Assembly: GCA_012845835.1 (NCBI GenBank) | Contig: JABAKD010000021.1 | Coordinates: forward strand, 12,394,795 to 12,458,794 | Direction: 5' to 3' | From: Undaria pinnatifida | Lineage: Eukaryota > Sar > Phaeophyceae > Laminariales > Alariaceae | DNA length: 64,000 bases | Shown here: positions 35,301 through 46,401 of the stretch, piece after piece | Layout of the letters: each line of letters opens with the position of its first letter | Numbering within the stretch: the stretch's first letter is position 1 | Notes under the pieces: model-generated | What the model was told of the DNA's origin: nothing | The model's input: only the letters and a program-made list of their open reading frames with translations | The model's database searches: none | Program-made: the position numbers and the translations under genes

Positions 35301-36379
35301 ACACATGCGCGAAAACGACATGTATGTCGTAGCCCTTATGCCATTGACGATGCGTGTGAGATTTTTTTTTTTATGACGATTTGTGGAAATTCATGAATCG
35401 CGCGCACCTACATAAACCAATCTACACGCTCTGATGTATCTTCACGGATGTTTGTAGAAAAACGAAAAGCAAGAGTTACGTGTGATGTCACGCGTCGAAC
35501 GTTCATCACTTTCTCGGAAGTTGTTGTAGGTCGATTTTTGGTAAACAATGGCGGCCAATGCTGGTCCCCTACACGACCGCAGATTAAGGCACATACTTCG
35601 AAGTATCCCGATATTGAGAGGAAACCGTTATGGATCATGGGTTCTGGTGGTATTGGTAAATTGTTGCTGACCGACGTGTCTTCTCTCGAGGAACTGCCCA
35701 ACGTCATTGTTACCGGGGTATAAGTTGTGCCGATCGATACCTACATTAGGTCATGCATTTGTGCTAGAACTGTGGAATTTGCTGAATACGGTAGGTTAGG
35801 TTAGGGTAGGGTAGGGTAGGGTAGGGTAGGGTAGGGTAGGGTAGGGTTAGCTAGAGGCCCTATAGTGAGGGGCCTTTTCATCATGAATCCCTCTCAATGT
35901 TTGCGTGGGTCCGTTTGATCAAGACAGTCGGGGCTCCTCAAAGCATCATACCCTGTGATATATGGTGCATATGTTTTGTGCTCTCTGAACCATTGTTGAC
36001 CCCTCCTCATAACGTGGGAGGGGTTTGAACACAAATTGCATGCTGTTATACTGTACGCAAAAATCACGTATGATCAGCACAACAGTCAACATACATGAAA
36101 CTCCATAGTTATATTGAGTACTTTGCATCAAAGCCACCTTTCGTTGTCTGTTTTGGTTCGCTCCTCCTCGAGGGTCGTAGTCATTGTCGTCTCCGTCACC
36201 GTCGCCGCCCCCCCGCTCGCGGCAGTGTCGACGTGAAGACGCACCTGACGTCGTGGCTTCCCCTTTAGAGTTGACAGCGATGAACTCCTTCCACCTATTG
36301 ATCCCCGGTTGGCCTTCACTTGTTGGTTATGCTGGCGAACCGTCGTTGTTGAGCGACGAAGGGTGCTCTTGCCTCTGGT
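35301..36379. other. No supported gene; contains TAGGG array
   Basis: Apart from the TAGGG array, this stretch separates the transposase-like ORF from a possible N-terminal remnant. A 91-codon ORF on + (35448-35723) and others are not supported. Confidence 0.3.
35791..35850 (+). repeat. Telomere-like (TAGGG)n array
   Basis: GGTTAGGTTAGGG is followed by about eight TAGGG units and a closing GGGTTAG. The flanking units TTAGG/TTAGGG resemble a telomere hexamer, while the core is a pentamer. It is internal, with unrelated DNA on both sides. Confidence 0.85.
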
Positions 36380-36660
36380 CGTCACCTTTATTCCGCGGGC
36401 ACCCAAATAAACGATCTTGTTTGCACCGGCGCTAAGGACAATGACCGGAAACGCACTCTGACCTGTGTGCTTTGACGAAAGTTCTGTCTTGCCCAGTGTG
36501 CAGCTTCGGTTTTGGGCAAAGCAGGTGTTCGCTCAAGTTGCCCATACTGTGAACGATTTTGGCCGAGGTATACGGAAGAAACGTCGAGCACCCTGCATCC
36601 TTGCATAGGTCGCACTCGCAGGTTACAAGCAGCGTCTTGTGTTTTGTCCTGGCGAAGGGT
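36380..36660 (-). pseudogene. Cys-rich remnant, possible N-terminal part of the transposase-like gene
   Basis: On the - strand one frame reads HRSECVSGHC, then a stop, then CKQDRLFGCPRNKGDD. The spacing HxxxCxxGxCxxC...LFGCP resembles the Cys-rich N-terminal region often paired with the transposase-like domain seen at 34501-35268. Stops and shifts break it. The link across 1.1 kb is inference. Confidence 0.3.
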
Positions 36661-38160
36661 TTCCCATTGCTCGCAGAGAGCTGTCGTCAGTAGCTTGGCC
36701 CGGTATCAGTGTACGCAGAGACAGCTGCGTATAGACTGTTCCACGACGTTGAAAGTCATCAACGTATAGAAAGACGCACGGGAGATCGCGTCAATCTCCA
36801 CGAGCCCTTTTTGGTGCTTGTCGCGAGGGAGTACAAAAAGGGTGCAACACAACACAGTGGACGACCAGCACGATGTTTAAATATACTTCATATATATGAT
36901 GTACAAAATCCTCGTCTGGCTAAGGGGTACACACCCTCGTGCCATTGATTGAACGATACCATAAATGTCGGCCCTGTGGCCTCACAATTTTTGACAAAAA
37001 ATAACCGAGGCGCAAAATCCGGAGTCACGACATTACGACTGCAAATGCTGGGCTCTACAGCCGACGAGTTCACAAGAACACGTGTTCGACGCACGGGGGT
37101 CCCCTTCGAGGAACTAATACTCTGATAGGTACCGTCGGGAAAACCATACATTCGTATTTAACAGTTTGTCGTTGCACGCTCTAGGGGGTGCAACAGAAGT
37201 TTCTGATCACTGGTTCCTAATATGAGGGGAGCTTTTTCTCTTTGCCCTCAACTTTTCTTCGACGACATTTTCGTTTCTTCGACACTTCGCTTCTCTACTC
37301 CCAAACAAAATCAACAACAGCCCAACAACAACCCGTACGTTGATTATACTAGTTAACGGAGATGGTTAACAACTGAGGAGACCGATGTGTCACAAATGGT
37401 TTGCCCAAAAGGTTCAAACCCTACCGTGGATGACTCGACAACCAGTGATACTAGTTTCGTGAAATTTATTGTATTTTCTGAGTGTTCTCTGCGTCGTTGA
37501 GCACTTTACATTGCAATTTTCAAGTCCTTTCCGTAATTGGTTCGGCACCTTCATATATTTATTTATGGTTTACAGCATCACAAACATCTTTGTTGACACC
37601 AGTGAACATATCCCCCTTCGTCCCCAGAGTGAAACGCACAGGCAAGGTTTGGCACAGCTCGCGGTTTTGGCAGATCAGGGAGTTGTCGACGACGCGAGTG
37701 GTTGCCCTGAGAGAAGTCGTGCTTGACCTTTGACGCACACGGAGAAGGCTGAGTGCGCTCCTCTATGCTTTCGGCGATTTTCTTCAAAGTCCTGGGACAT
37801 GCGACCTCCATTTGATCGGAGCGTGCCTGCCGCCCCTGCAATTTGCAGTGTGTCAAGGGCGGTGCAAAACAACCAACGGTACACAAGACGGGATTCCTAT
37901 TCAGGCGCGTGTGGACGTAAATCTATGCACTGGATAATTCAAATCGGAAGGCGGCACAAGGCCACAACCTTACGACCGGTAACATTTTACTGCAGGACGC
38001 TGCTGTAGTTGCGGGCACGTTTTGTTCAGTCTATGTACCGGTCAAGGAACATGCGGCGCTACCCCGTACCTCCCCAAAGCCAGACTGTCGGAACGAAGGG
38101 GCACGGCCAATTTTGATAGCTGGATTGCCGACGAATGCAATGCACGAACACAGCATTGGC
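36661..38160. other. No supported gene
   Basis: Mixed DNA. - strand frames at 37578-37886 look weakly protein-like (WLFCTALDTLQIAGAAGTL), without family recognition. Confidence 0.25.
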
Positions 38161-38164
38161 ACCC

Positions 38165-38440
38165 GGCGCGTGGTACGATAGAGGTATACCACACTTTGTT
38201 TTGTGAGGTTTCTCACTTCAGGAGGTTAAGACATGTCTTACACAGCTTAAGACATGCCCTTCTTAACCCCAAAAAACCTGATTTTGGAAAATATACACCA
38301 ACTGCTGACCGGATGAAAAAAAATCCCATGGCCTAGATATAGTGGGAGAATCAATAGAAAAATAAGCTACTCTCCGACGATTTGTCGTTAAGAAACCATT
38401 AAATATGACGAAAAGGGCTACCTCTGTCGCAGCACGCGTC
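38165..38440 (+). mobile_element. MITE copy E, TSD ACCC
   Basis: Left end GGCGCGTGGTACGATAGAGG, right end CCTCTGTCGCAGCACGCGTC. ACCC occurs at 38161-38164 and 38441-38444. Length is 276 bp, the same as copy D, with which it shares ATCCCAT(G/C)GCCT. Confidence 0.85.
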
Positions 38441-38569
38441 ACCCATCCACATTCAACATTTTACGGAAGAATCGCGCCTCTCGTCAAGGCAAAAACAGCT
38501 CAGAGCCCCTGTCCCTTCGGGTGTACTTAGAACAGTTTCTTGCGATTTTACGCCAAAGCACGAAGAGGC

Positions 38570-39170
38570 CACGACGCGAGAAACCGTGGGTTTTGGACTC
38601 GTGTCGTGCTCCCGAGGCCTGGGTGTTCCTGAGGGGGGGGCTACAGGCCCAAAGTACCGAGGACTGGTGTTCTCAGAGGGGGGCATTGCAGACCCAAATG
38701 CCCAACGAGGCTACCGACGGGTTGGCACCGTCGGTGTTGGACTACTTTTAGGCTGCAGTGAGGGCGGCTTCTTACGAGCTTCCGCTAGCGAGTGAGAAGG
38801 ACCCGAGGCGAGAAACCGCGGGTTCGGACTCGCATCATCCTCCCGTGGCCTGGTGTTCCCACAAGGGGACACTACAGGCCCAAAGAGCCTAGGACTGGTG
38901 TTCCCAGAAGGGGAGATTGCAGACCCAACTGTCTAACGAGGCTACGGACGGGTTGGCACCGTCGGGTTTTGACCATTGTTAGGGCGCGGTTAGGTGGATT
39001 CTTGCGTTTTCCGTCAACGAAAGAAGAATATCCGAGACGAGAAACCGCGGGTTCGGATTCGCGTCGAGCTCCCGAGGCCTGGTGTTCCCGCAAGGGGACA
39101 CTACAGGCCCAACGTACCGAGGCCTGGTGTTCCAGGACGAGCGCATTGTAGGCCCACATTCCAATATGGC
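38570..39170. repeat. Tandem repeat, three units of ~230-240 bp
   Basis: Units begin near 38575, 38809 and 39035 with GAGAAACCG(T/C)GGGTT(T/C)GGA. Each contains CCCGAGGCCTGG-GTGTTCC, ACAGGCCCAAAGTACCGAGG and GACTGGTGTTC-CAGA. ORFs on both strands (- strand PSENTSPRYFGPVAPP) repeat with the unit. Confidence 0.75.
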
Positions 39171-39929
39171 TATTGACCCTTCTCTCGAATACTCACAGAC
39201 AAAGTGGTGTTGTTCTAGCAGTCCCCATCCTAGTTCTCAGTGTGGTCCCTTTCGTCGTTAGTCGTGGACGACGTGTCATATTCTTGCGGCGGAGAAGTAT
39301 ATGATGGCTGAAAAAGCCATTTTTTTTCAAGACCATCGCGCAGCTCATCATGTAGTCGCATGACCCAAGCACACGCAAACGAATCGGTCGAGGCGTGCGC
39401 ACATTTAACTCCGCTGTTGGAGACAGGGAGAGGCAAAACGCCGTGCTATCTGGCACCTACGCCAAATTCACGCAGAATCCAGCAATAAAAATTGCAACTT
39501 TTGAGCTCTGACAACAAGCTTCTGACCGAAGCAAGCCCTCTGGACCCAGTGTGGGGCGTTGTCTCCGGGCGGATAATCCCAGGGCCAACAACTCATGCCG
39601 GTGGACAGGTAACATTTGCTCGGTAAGGTACTTTCTTCCATTCGCGAAGTCAATTCGCCACAGTGAGACCGGGTCGACGCACCCAGCCTCCCTAGTCGGT
39701 TCCGCACCTGCACTGCGAATGCAAGAATCAAGAAATCTCGTCTGCGCCGCGGCCGAGCCGTTAACAGCGGTCAGCGTTTGCAACGGTTCCCCTTCGGAGC
39801 TTCCAACTTTCTTCTCGGACGTTCTGGCCGATAAAGAGCCGTGAAGTTTGGAGATAGCTTCTGGCGTCGGCCCTGACCTTGCGCTGTCAGAACACCGCCC
39901 CTTGTTTCGTCTGGGGTACTCTGAGGCTG
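39171..39929. other. No confident gene
   Basis: - strand frames over 39457-39783 (VSLWRIDFANGRKYLTEQ) look protein-like but are unassigned. The + strand upstream of 39930 should hold the reverse-transcriptase part of the gypsy element, but I could not recognise it. Confidence 0.25.
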
Positions 39930-42900
39930 GACGGCGTTTCGTTCACTATGAAAATCGCGTATCTCAGTCGAGCAACGCTCGAATTGGACAGGCACTGGAC
40001 TCCTCTAGATTTGGGGACCGGCAGCATAATTTGGGCTCCCAAACGCTTCCGAAGGTACTTTGAGGAACACACTTCCGCATATCCTCCGGCCACGCACGAG
40101 TCCAGCGGTAGCTTGAGTTCGCCACCGGGTTCGTTTGCACACTCGAGTACCACAAAGGCAGCGCGAACGGCATCATCGATTTGTTTGGCTCGCTCTCCAG
40201 AGCCTGCTACGGAGTACGATGCAGTGGCTTAACAAATTGCAATTCCGTGGGGTTGACAAGCCCCCAACTCCGTTTGAGACAACGGTATCTACCTCCTACG
40301 GACCGGCGGGCTGCGCGCTCCTTCCTCGCCGATCCCAGGGGTCGGTTGGGGTGGACTCGTGCCCCACATCGAAAGCACTACTTTGGGTGGACTCGTGCCC
40401 CGCACCGGAAGCACTGGTTTTGGTGGACTCGTGCCTCTCGCCGAAAGCACTGTCTTGCGTGGGCTCGTGCCCCGCACTGAACATGCTGCCTTGGGTGGAC
40501 TCCTTCTCACCTTTACAGCATTTCACGATTGTTGCACACACGAGCCACGTATAGGATTGACGGCCTTTCTGCTCCCCCGGGGAGATTCGTCGCTCGTGTT
40601 TCTTCTTCCGTCGCCACCACCGAAGGCTGTACCGGCCGCGGGTCGATCTCTCCTGCCGCTGACACCGTTTCGCTTCGGTTTCTGCCATACCCGTCGACGG
40701 CGGCACGAGATCCGCAGACACCCTGGCTCCAGCGACGCCCATCGCACAGTCGACTCCTCTATCAAGGAGTTCTACCCAGCAGACAGACTCCGCCGCGACC
40801 ACCGGTTCGACTGTGTTCGTCTCTGCCTTGCTTGGCACTCCAGCCCCTCCGTCGTCGACGACGCTCTGACGAGCAGCGATATCAACGGGTAACGCACCCC
40901 CGCTGTAGATTATGGATTCGAGCCCGGCGGGGCTCCTCGGTCATCTTTCAAACGAGGTACAGCCCCGCCGCGAGTCCCGCGGTCGCGGCCGGCTCCGCGC
41001 GCCGCCGCGACGCTTGCTCTCGCCGATTCGCATGTCCGCACGTTGCCACTTCCGTCCGACCGCGACCACGCAGAGCCTATGGGAACTCCTCTCTTACGGC
41101 TCACACCTTCTCCTGGTGACACGCAGACTGTACACACAAGGTCGGACGCCCTTGGCGACACTGCTATTGCGGTTCGTTGATTCCGTTGCGCGTTATTCGC
41201 ATGCCGATTGGAAGAGAGAGCAGCACGCTGAGCCGACGTGACACGCCATGATGCATTACATCTCTATCGGCCGGCCATCGGTCCTGCCGACCCACGGTTT
41301 GGCGTGCTACCCCTCGCACAAGCGCCCCTCTCTCTCAGACATCCAGGAGTTGGCGGGTAAGGATCGACTACATACAACCGACGACAACATCGTCCTGCTC
41401 GTCTGTAACCCGACACTGCCGTCAACAAGGTCTGGCAAACCCAACTCTATGGGGCGAGCTGCTTCCTTGTTAAACGACAAGCAGGTTCGCATCTACGCCC
41501 CCCTGCTCAGGCGCCCTTAGATCATGTAAGGTTGTCACTGGACGGCCACTTGTCACCTTGGCACCACGCGCACGTTGCGCATGTAGGAGCGGTTTCATTG
41601 GTGGATTGGCATGAATGTGTGCACCTCGTGGTGGCTTCGCCACTGCTTGAAGAACCAAGCGCGAAAAACCCCACGGCTGAATTTCCGCTGGCCAATCATA
41701 TCCATGCCTCTACCGAAAGGTCCAGGTGTCGCCGTCAGTGTTGACTACTTCGTCCCCCTCCCGGTCAAGCCACGGGGCAACACCTACATCCTGCTGTTCA
41801 CCGATCGCGTCAGTCGTCGGGTCGACATGTTCCCCGTCACTGCCGCTGAGTTCACCGCGGAGGGTACAGCCAATATCCTGGTGAGCCAATACATTCCCTT
41901 GTGGTGGTGCCCTCGCATCATACTCTCGAAGAACGTCCTGCAGTACTGCTCCACGCTTTCACAAGTTGTACATCAGCTGTTAGGTGTGCACAAACTTACT
42001 ACAAGCTCCTATCATCCCAACTGTAAGGGGGCGTTGAGCGGGTGAACCACACTTTGGCCCAAGTGCTGGCTATGGTCGTCAACGAGTGACAAGACGATTG
42101 GGACTTGCATTTTCCCTACGTCGAATTCGCTTGCAACAACTCCGTCAGCGTGGCGATGGGTTTGGCGCCCAACGAGGTCCACATGGGCAGACTCCCACGG
42201 CTTGCCCTGACGGTTTTCGACCGCAATGGCGTCGTGGGAAACCAACGTCTGGCCCGTGATCACCTGGCCTATTGCGACTTGGCCACCGACCGGCAAAAGC
42301 GCGCGAACGACATTTTCCGAGCACACCACACCCTCACCGTTTCTCGTGCAAACCGTAGAAACTTCGCCCTCGCCGATGCGCTGTGTCCAGCACCACACTT
42401 CGCTACGGGTGGTTGGGCATGGGTGTACAATTCTGCCTCCACCATCCGCTAGAGTGTGAAGGCGAACACCGACGCCAAGATACTCAAGGCCAAACTCGCG
42501 CTTAACTGGACTGGCCCGTCCACGATCCTGGCATTCGGTCCCTGCTCCGCTGCCGAGACCCCGGACGGTTCGCCGTTCGAGAGCATCACCCTCTATTTGG
42601 ATCTCCATTCCGACCTTCCCGGTTCGGATGCTCGTCGGCGTGTGGCCATCGAGCGCTGCAAACCCTGCGCCAACCCCCACGAAAACGAGGACGCGCCCAA
42701 ATATCTATCGACGGGGCTGACGCAGTACGTGCTAAACAATTTTCCCAAGAAGGCCTCGTCGTACCACGTCACTCAAGACGACGTTTCGACCCCCCTCCAA
42801 CGGCTGGTTGTGGAGCAGATCACCGATCGTCAGTCGGTACGGGGGCGAGGTGGTGTCATCGCGGTGATATACAAGGCGCATTGGGTCTGGGATTCTCTGA

Positions 42901-43375
42901 ACCTTTCTAGGAGCGGGAAATGGACCTCTACCTCTCCCGCTCCCACATCTTGCGTTATTGGGCCGGAACCCCGGACCAGCACCGCTAAAACAATCGCCTC
43001 TACCGCCGAAAAATTGGATCGGGGCGGCACAGCGCGAGCTCTCCCGTAACACTGGGGAACGTTTCCTGGCGCCGGGCTACGCTTGTGTTCCCCGCACCGA
43101 TTGGCTCCGTCGCTACCACTACTACACGGTACTTCCTAAGAGAGCCCAATTTTGGTACAAGAGAGACGATAGGTTATGGTGGCTTGGAACAATCAGCGCG
43201 AGCACTACCGAGGATAAGGTATACCTGGTCCGCTTTCTAGACGACCCGGGACCGAAAAAACTTCCTCTTCCCCCGGCGCGCTACAGGATTTCGACGGAAG
43301 CCGTACGATGCGCCCTTGGTGCCTGCATGTTCAAATCGCCAGTGCGTTTTCTCGGGGGATCCAACGTAACGTAGA
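39930..43375 (+). pseudogene. Degenerate Ty3/gypsy pol: RNase H, integrase, C-terminal chromo-like region
   Basis: RNase H remnant IAYLSRATLELDRHWTPLDL at about 39955-40020 is followed by LEYHKGSANG (about 40140). After a Pro/Arg-rich spacer comes the integrase: MNVCTSWWLRHCLKNQARK (zinc-finger end, about 41611), VSVDYFVPLPVKPRGNTYILLFTDRVSRR (first catalytic Asp, about 41740), then SYHPNCKGALSG / VNHTLAQ, where the catalytic Glu region is damaged. Then come EFACNNSVSVAMGLAPNEVH (about 42125), KLALNWTGPSTILAFGP (GPY/F-type, about 42490) and a distal region with VRGRGGVIAVIYKAHW and FWYKRDDRLWWLG (about 43155). The second catalytic Asp motif reads SKNVLQYCS, so Asp is lost. At least three frameshifts and two in-frame stops. 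LTRs were not identified. Confidence 0.75.
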
Positions 43376-44835
43376 CGAATGTCGAGGCGCGACCGTGGCC
43401 AGTTGACGTTCAAGCCGCCACCGCTTCACGACAGTTCTCCATTTTTTTGGGGGGGATTATGAGGTTTGAGTAATTGTCTTTGGGTTATTTGCGGTGTTCT
43501 GAGTCTTGGTCTGGATTTTTGGCGGTTCTTTCCATTTTATTTCGTCCTGCCGACGACGCCATTTTTTAAGGTATCAGTGGGGTATTAATCCGTTTGACCA
43601 CGTGCGAAAGGTTAACCAATAGCTTACTCAAACTACGCATTATAACATAGTAATACGTGACCGCAACCACCCCCGGCCAATGCAGTTTTGAGCCCCGATT
43701 GTGATGCGAAATGAGGCGAAAATGGGTAATGTTTGGGCCTCCGGCAACGCCTCCAGCAGGCCCCCCCTTACGAGCCGGGGGGAGCCTAATAGCGGACTTG
43801 ATTATTTTTCACCACAGTGTAATTGTTACTTACTGAGTGAGTCAGTACCCAGCCTTAGCGTTTGTACTTTAGTGTGTGTTGTTTCACATTAAACCGTTCT
43901 TTCTACCCAACGACATGATACACCCAGATAATCCGTGCTGATTCTTCATCCCAGAGAGATACAAACTCTATGGTCACTCTGTAAAACAGAGTACAGCAGG
44001 GGGGCGTATGTAAGGCTTGTTAATATGCACCACTGGTAGGTGCTCGGGTCGGGATGGGTTCATGAGTGGGTCCTCATGGTGGCCGCACGGGACGGGTACA
44101 TGTAGACACTACGTAGAACATGGAAGAACACAGGTATACATATATACCAAGATATGAAGATAGTAAGTGGGGTCCTCCCGAAGTCCGCATAATATGCCTC
44201 GGGGGAATCATCCCTGTTGTCTCCACAAACTCCCTGACGGTTTCATAGCCATCTCGGACGCCTTGTACCGTCGACAGCCTCCCTATTAGGTGCACGAGAT
44301 AATACAGACATCAAACCATATCGATGATTCAATCCATGGATCATCAAACACACTTATATCTCTGAAAACCCAAATTTAAATATCAAAACGAAATATAGAG
44401 TCCACTACAAATACCAAACCCAGAATCTTCCAATTCAATCACTTCAACATCAACCCGGGAATCAGCATGCAGCTGCCGTAACTAGTTGCGCCTGCCCCAG
44501 TAATAAAGCGGTCGTCGGGTGAATCGGGCTGAAACAAGTGTGTGTAAATAATGCAAAACCGCAACAACGTTCAAACCTCAAATTCAAACATTTTATAAAA
44601 AATCCAACAATATAATGTCGAATCTCGACCTCAGCACAAGGTCTCACATCTCAACCTCAACACAGCATCGCAATTATAAAAGCTAGAACTAAGAGTCTGT
44701 CAAACTCAGGTGACTAGAACACCACATATCAACATCATAATGACCTCAAAGATCTAAAGCCACGATCAAGAGCGTGTCAAACTCGGGGGCTTAGGATGTC
44801 AAATACCAGTATCATACTCTTCTACTTAAAATATA
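43376..44835. other. 3' flank of the gypsy remnant, no supported gene
   Basis: A purine tract TTTTTTGGGGGGGATTATGAGG near 43442 could be the polypurine tract before a lost 3' LTR. The next 400 bp may be that LTR, but there is no second copy in the window to test it. The 44300-44830 part is A/C-rich. Confidence 0.3.
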
Positions 44836-45499
44836 ATATGCATATGTACCATTTTGATTTTTTTGCCTAGTCCGTCCCTTTTTCTCCGCCGGCGCAGAGT
44901 TTTTTGGTGTGCTTTCTTCTGCAATGCGATCAGACTACCCGTCGGTATATTATCAGCCGTGTGCCGGGCTCATGGGACGTCCGTGGCGCGAGCTATGGCC
45001 GCGGAAAGCCGCCGAGACTGGCTCTATTTTGCGGGGTATGAGACACTTCTGTCCCCGGGCAACCACACACTAGACGTATTTAAGCCTCGAGGTTAGGTCT
45101 TGAGTACTTCCAACTGGAAGAGCTAGGCCATTCGATATTTCGACCTTAAACGCATAAAAAAAACACCATATGCATATGTACCATTTTGATTTTTTTGCCT
45201 AGTCCGTCCCTTTTTCTCCGCCGGCGCAGAGTTTTTTGGTGTGCTTTCTTCTGCAATGCGATCAGACTACCCGTCGGTATATTATCAGCCGTGTGCCGGG
45301 CTCATGGGACGTCCGTGGCGCGAGCTATGGCCGCGGAAAGCCGCCGAGACTGGCTCTATTTTGCGGGGTATGAGACACTTCTGTCCCCGGGCAACCACAC
45401 ACTAGACGTATTTAAGCCTCGAGGTTAGGTCTTGAGTACTTCCAACTGGAAGAGCTAGGCCATTCGATATTTCGACCTTAAACGCATAAAAAAAACACC
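44836..45499. repeat. Exact tandem duplication, 332-bp unit
   Basis: 44836-45167 and 45168-45499 appear identical at every base I compared, with ATATG closing at 45500. Each unit contains the same 81-codon frame (IFLPSPSLFLRRRRVFWCAF) opening at a TTG, which is not supported as a gene. The lack of any difference means the duplication is very young or kept identical by gene conversion, or is an assembly artefact. Confidence 0.9.
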
Positions 45500-45504
45500 A
45501 TATG

Positions 45505-46340
45505 TCTAAAACTCGAAATAGTGGTCTCTTTCAGTACGCATAAAAAGAAAAGCCGAGGAAAGATCAAACTACTTGAAAATAGACTATGATATTTCTGCAC
45601 TACTCCAGACGCAGATGGCAAGACGAGGATTTATGTCATGAGTCAGCACATGAGTGGGTGGAAACTTCGAGAAAGACCCTCCCCTGCCCATGCTGTGCGA
45701 GCTTGAACAAACGGCCAAAACAAATAACTGGTGCCTGGCAAAAACATTGAGTGCTTCGTACTCCATACTCGCTTCATATGTAGGATACCTCGCAGGCGTC
45801 TGCCGCCTTCGGTGTGCCTCAGTGTGGCAGTCAGTACAGCAGCACAGCAGGACTGGCCCTCAACCCGGTTCAATTTCCACCGTCGAAATGTAGGCATCCA
45901 TCTGATGTTTCCTCGAGCTTTTGTCGTCTGAAATGCTGTTGTTTGCTGGAAAATACTCGGAAAATTGCTTCAAATATGCACTTGGGCCAAAATGTGCCCA
46001 AGTGCATATTTTGGGAAAATCCACATCTCACCGTGGTCTGCCGTGGTCGTTAGGTCGATAAAATAGACCTATTTTGTAGACATTTAAAACACGATAGGGC
46101 TTAATTTGGTTTAGAGCCTAAAATATAGGCATATCGTCAGGCTTAAATACGTCTACTACACACACGGTGGAACTTTAGTCCTCGCACGTACATCGGGGTG
46201 GCATCAAAATGTATTTGCGAGAGAATTTTCCCGCACTGCTAGACGCGGGCGCGGTGTATATGTACCCGCTGCAACGACGTGAACTACGTATGTCATTACT
46301 GTGAGTTCTCCCTCACAATTGACACGGTGGTTACCATACA
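45505..46340. other. Upstream flank of the OTU gene
   Basis: At about 45974-46013, GCACTTGGGC(CA)AAAATGTGCCCAAGTGC forms a strong hairpin (GCACTTGGGC / GCCCAAGTGC). Otherwise nothing is recognised. Confidence 0.35.
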
Positions 46341-46351
46341 GCAGTAGCGAA

Positions 46352-46372
46352 ACCTGTATAAAGAGATATAAA
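46352..46372 (+). promoter_or_regulatory. Possible TATA boxes of the OTU gene
   Basis: TGTATAAAGAGATATAAAG lies 30-50 bp before the ATG at 46402. Two TATAAA-like words in an otherwise ordinary stretch suit a core promoter for an intronless gene. Position is the only evidence. Confidence 0.3.
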
Positions 46373-46401
46373 GTAGCAACACAACCCAAGCAAAAGTAAC
46401 G

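Noticed and set aside
35791..35850. True chromosome end
   Set aside because: The array is only ~60 bp and is followed by more than 28 kb of unrelated sequence, so it is interstitial.
38453..39164. ORFs over the 38.6-39.2 kb repeat
   Set aside because: Both strands are open and follow the repeat unit; there is no start context, splice signal or family.
44854..45428. Pair of identical 80-codon ORFs in the 332-bp duplication
   Set aside because: They are identical only because the DNA is duplicated; the frame opens at TTG and has no family match or exon signals.
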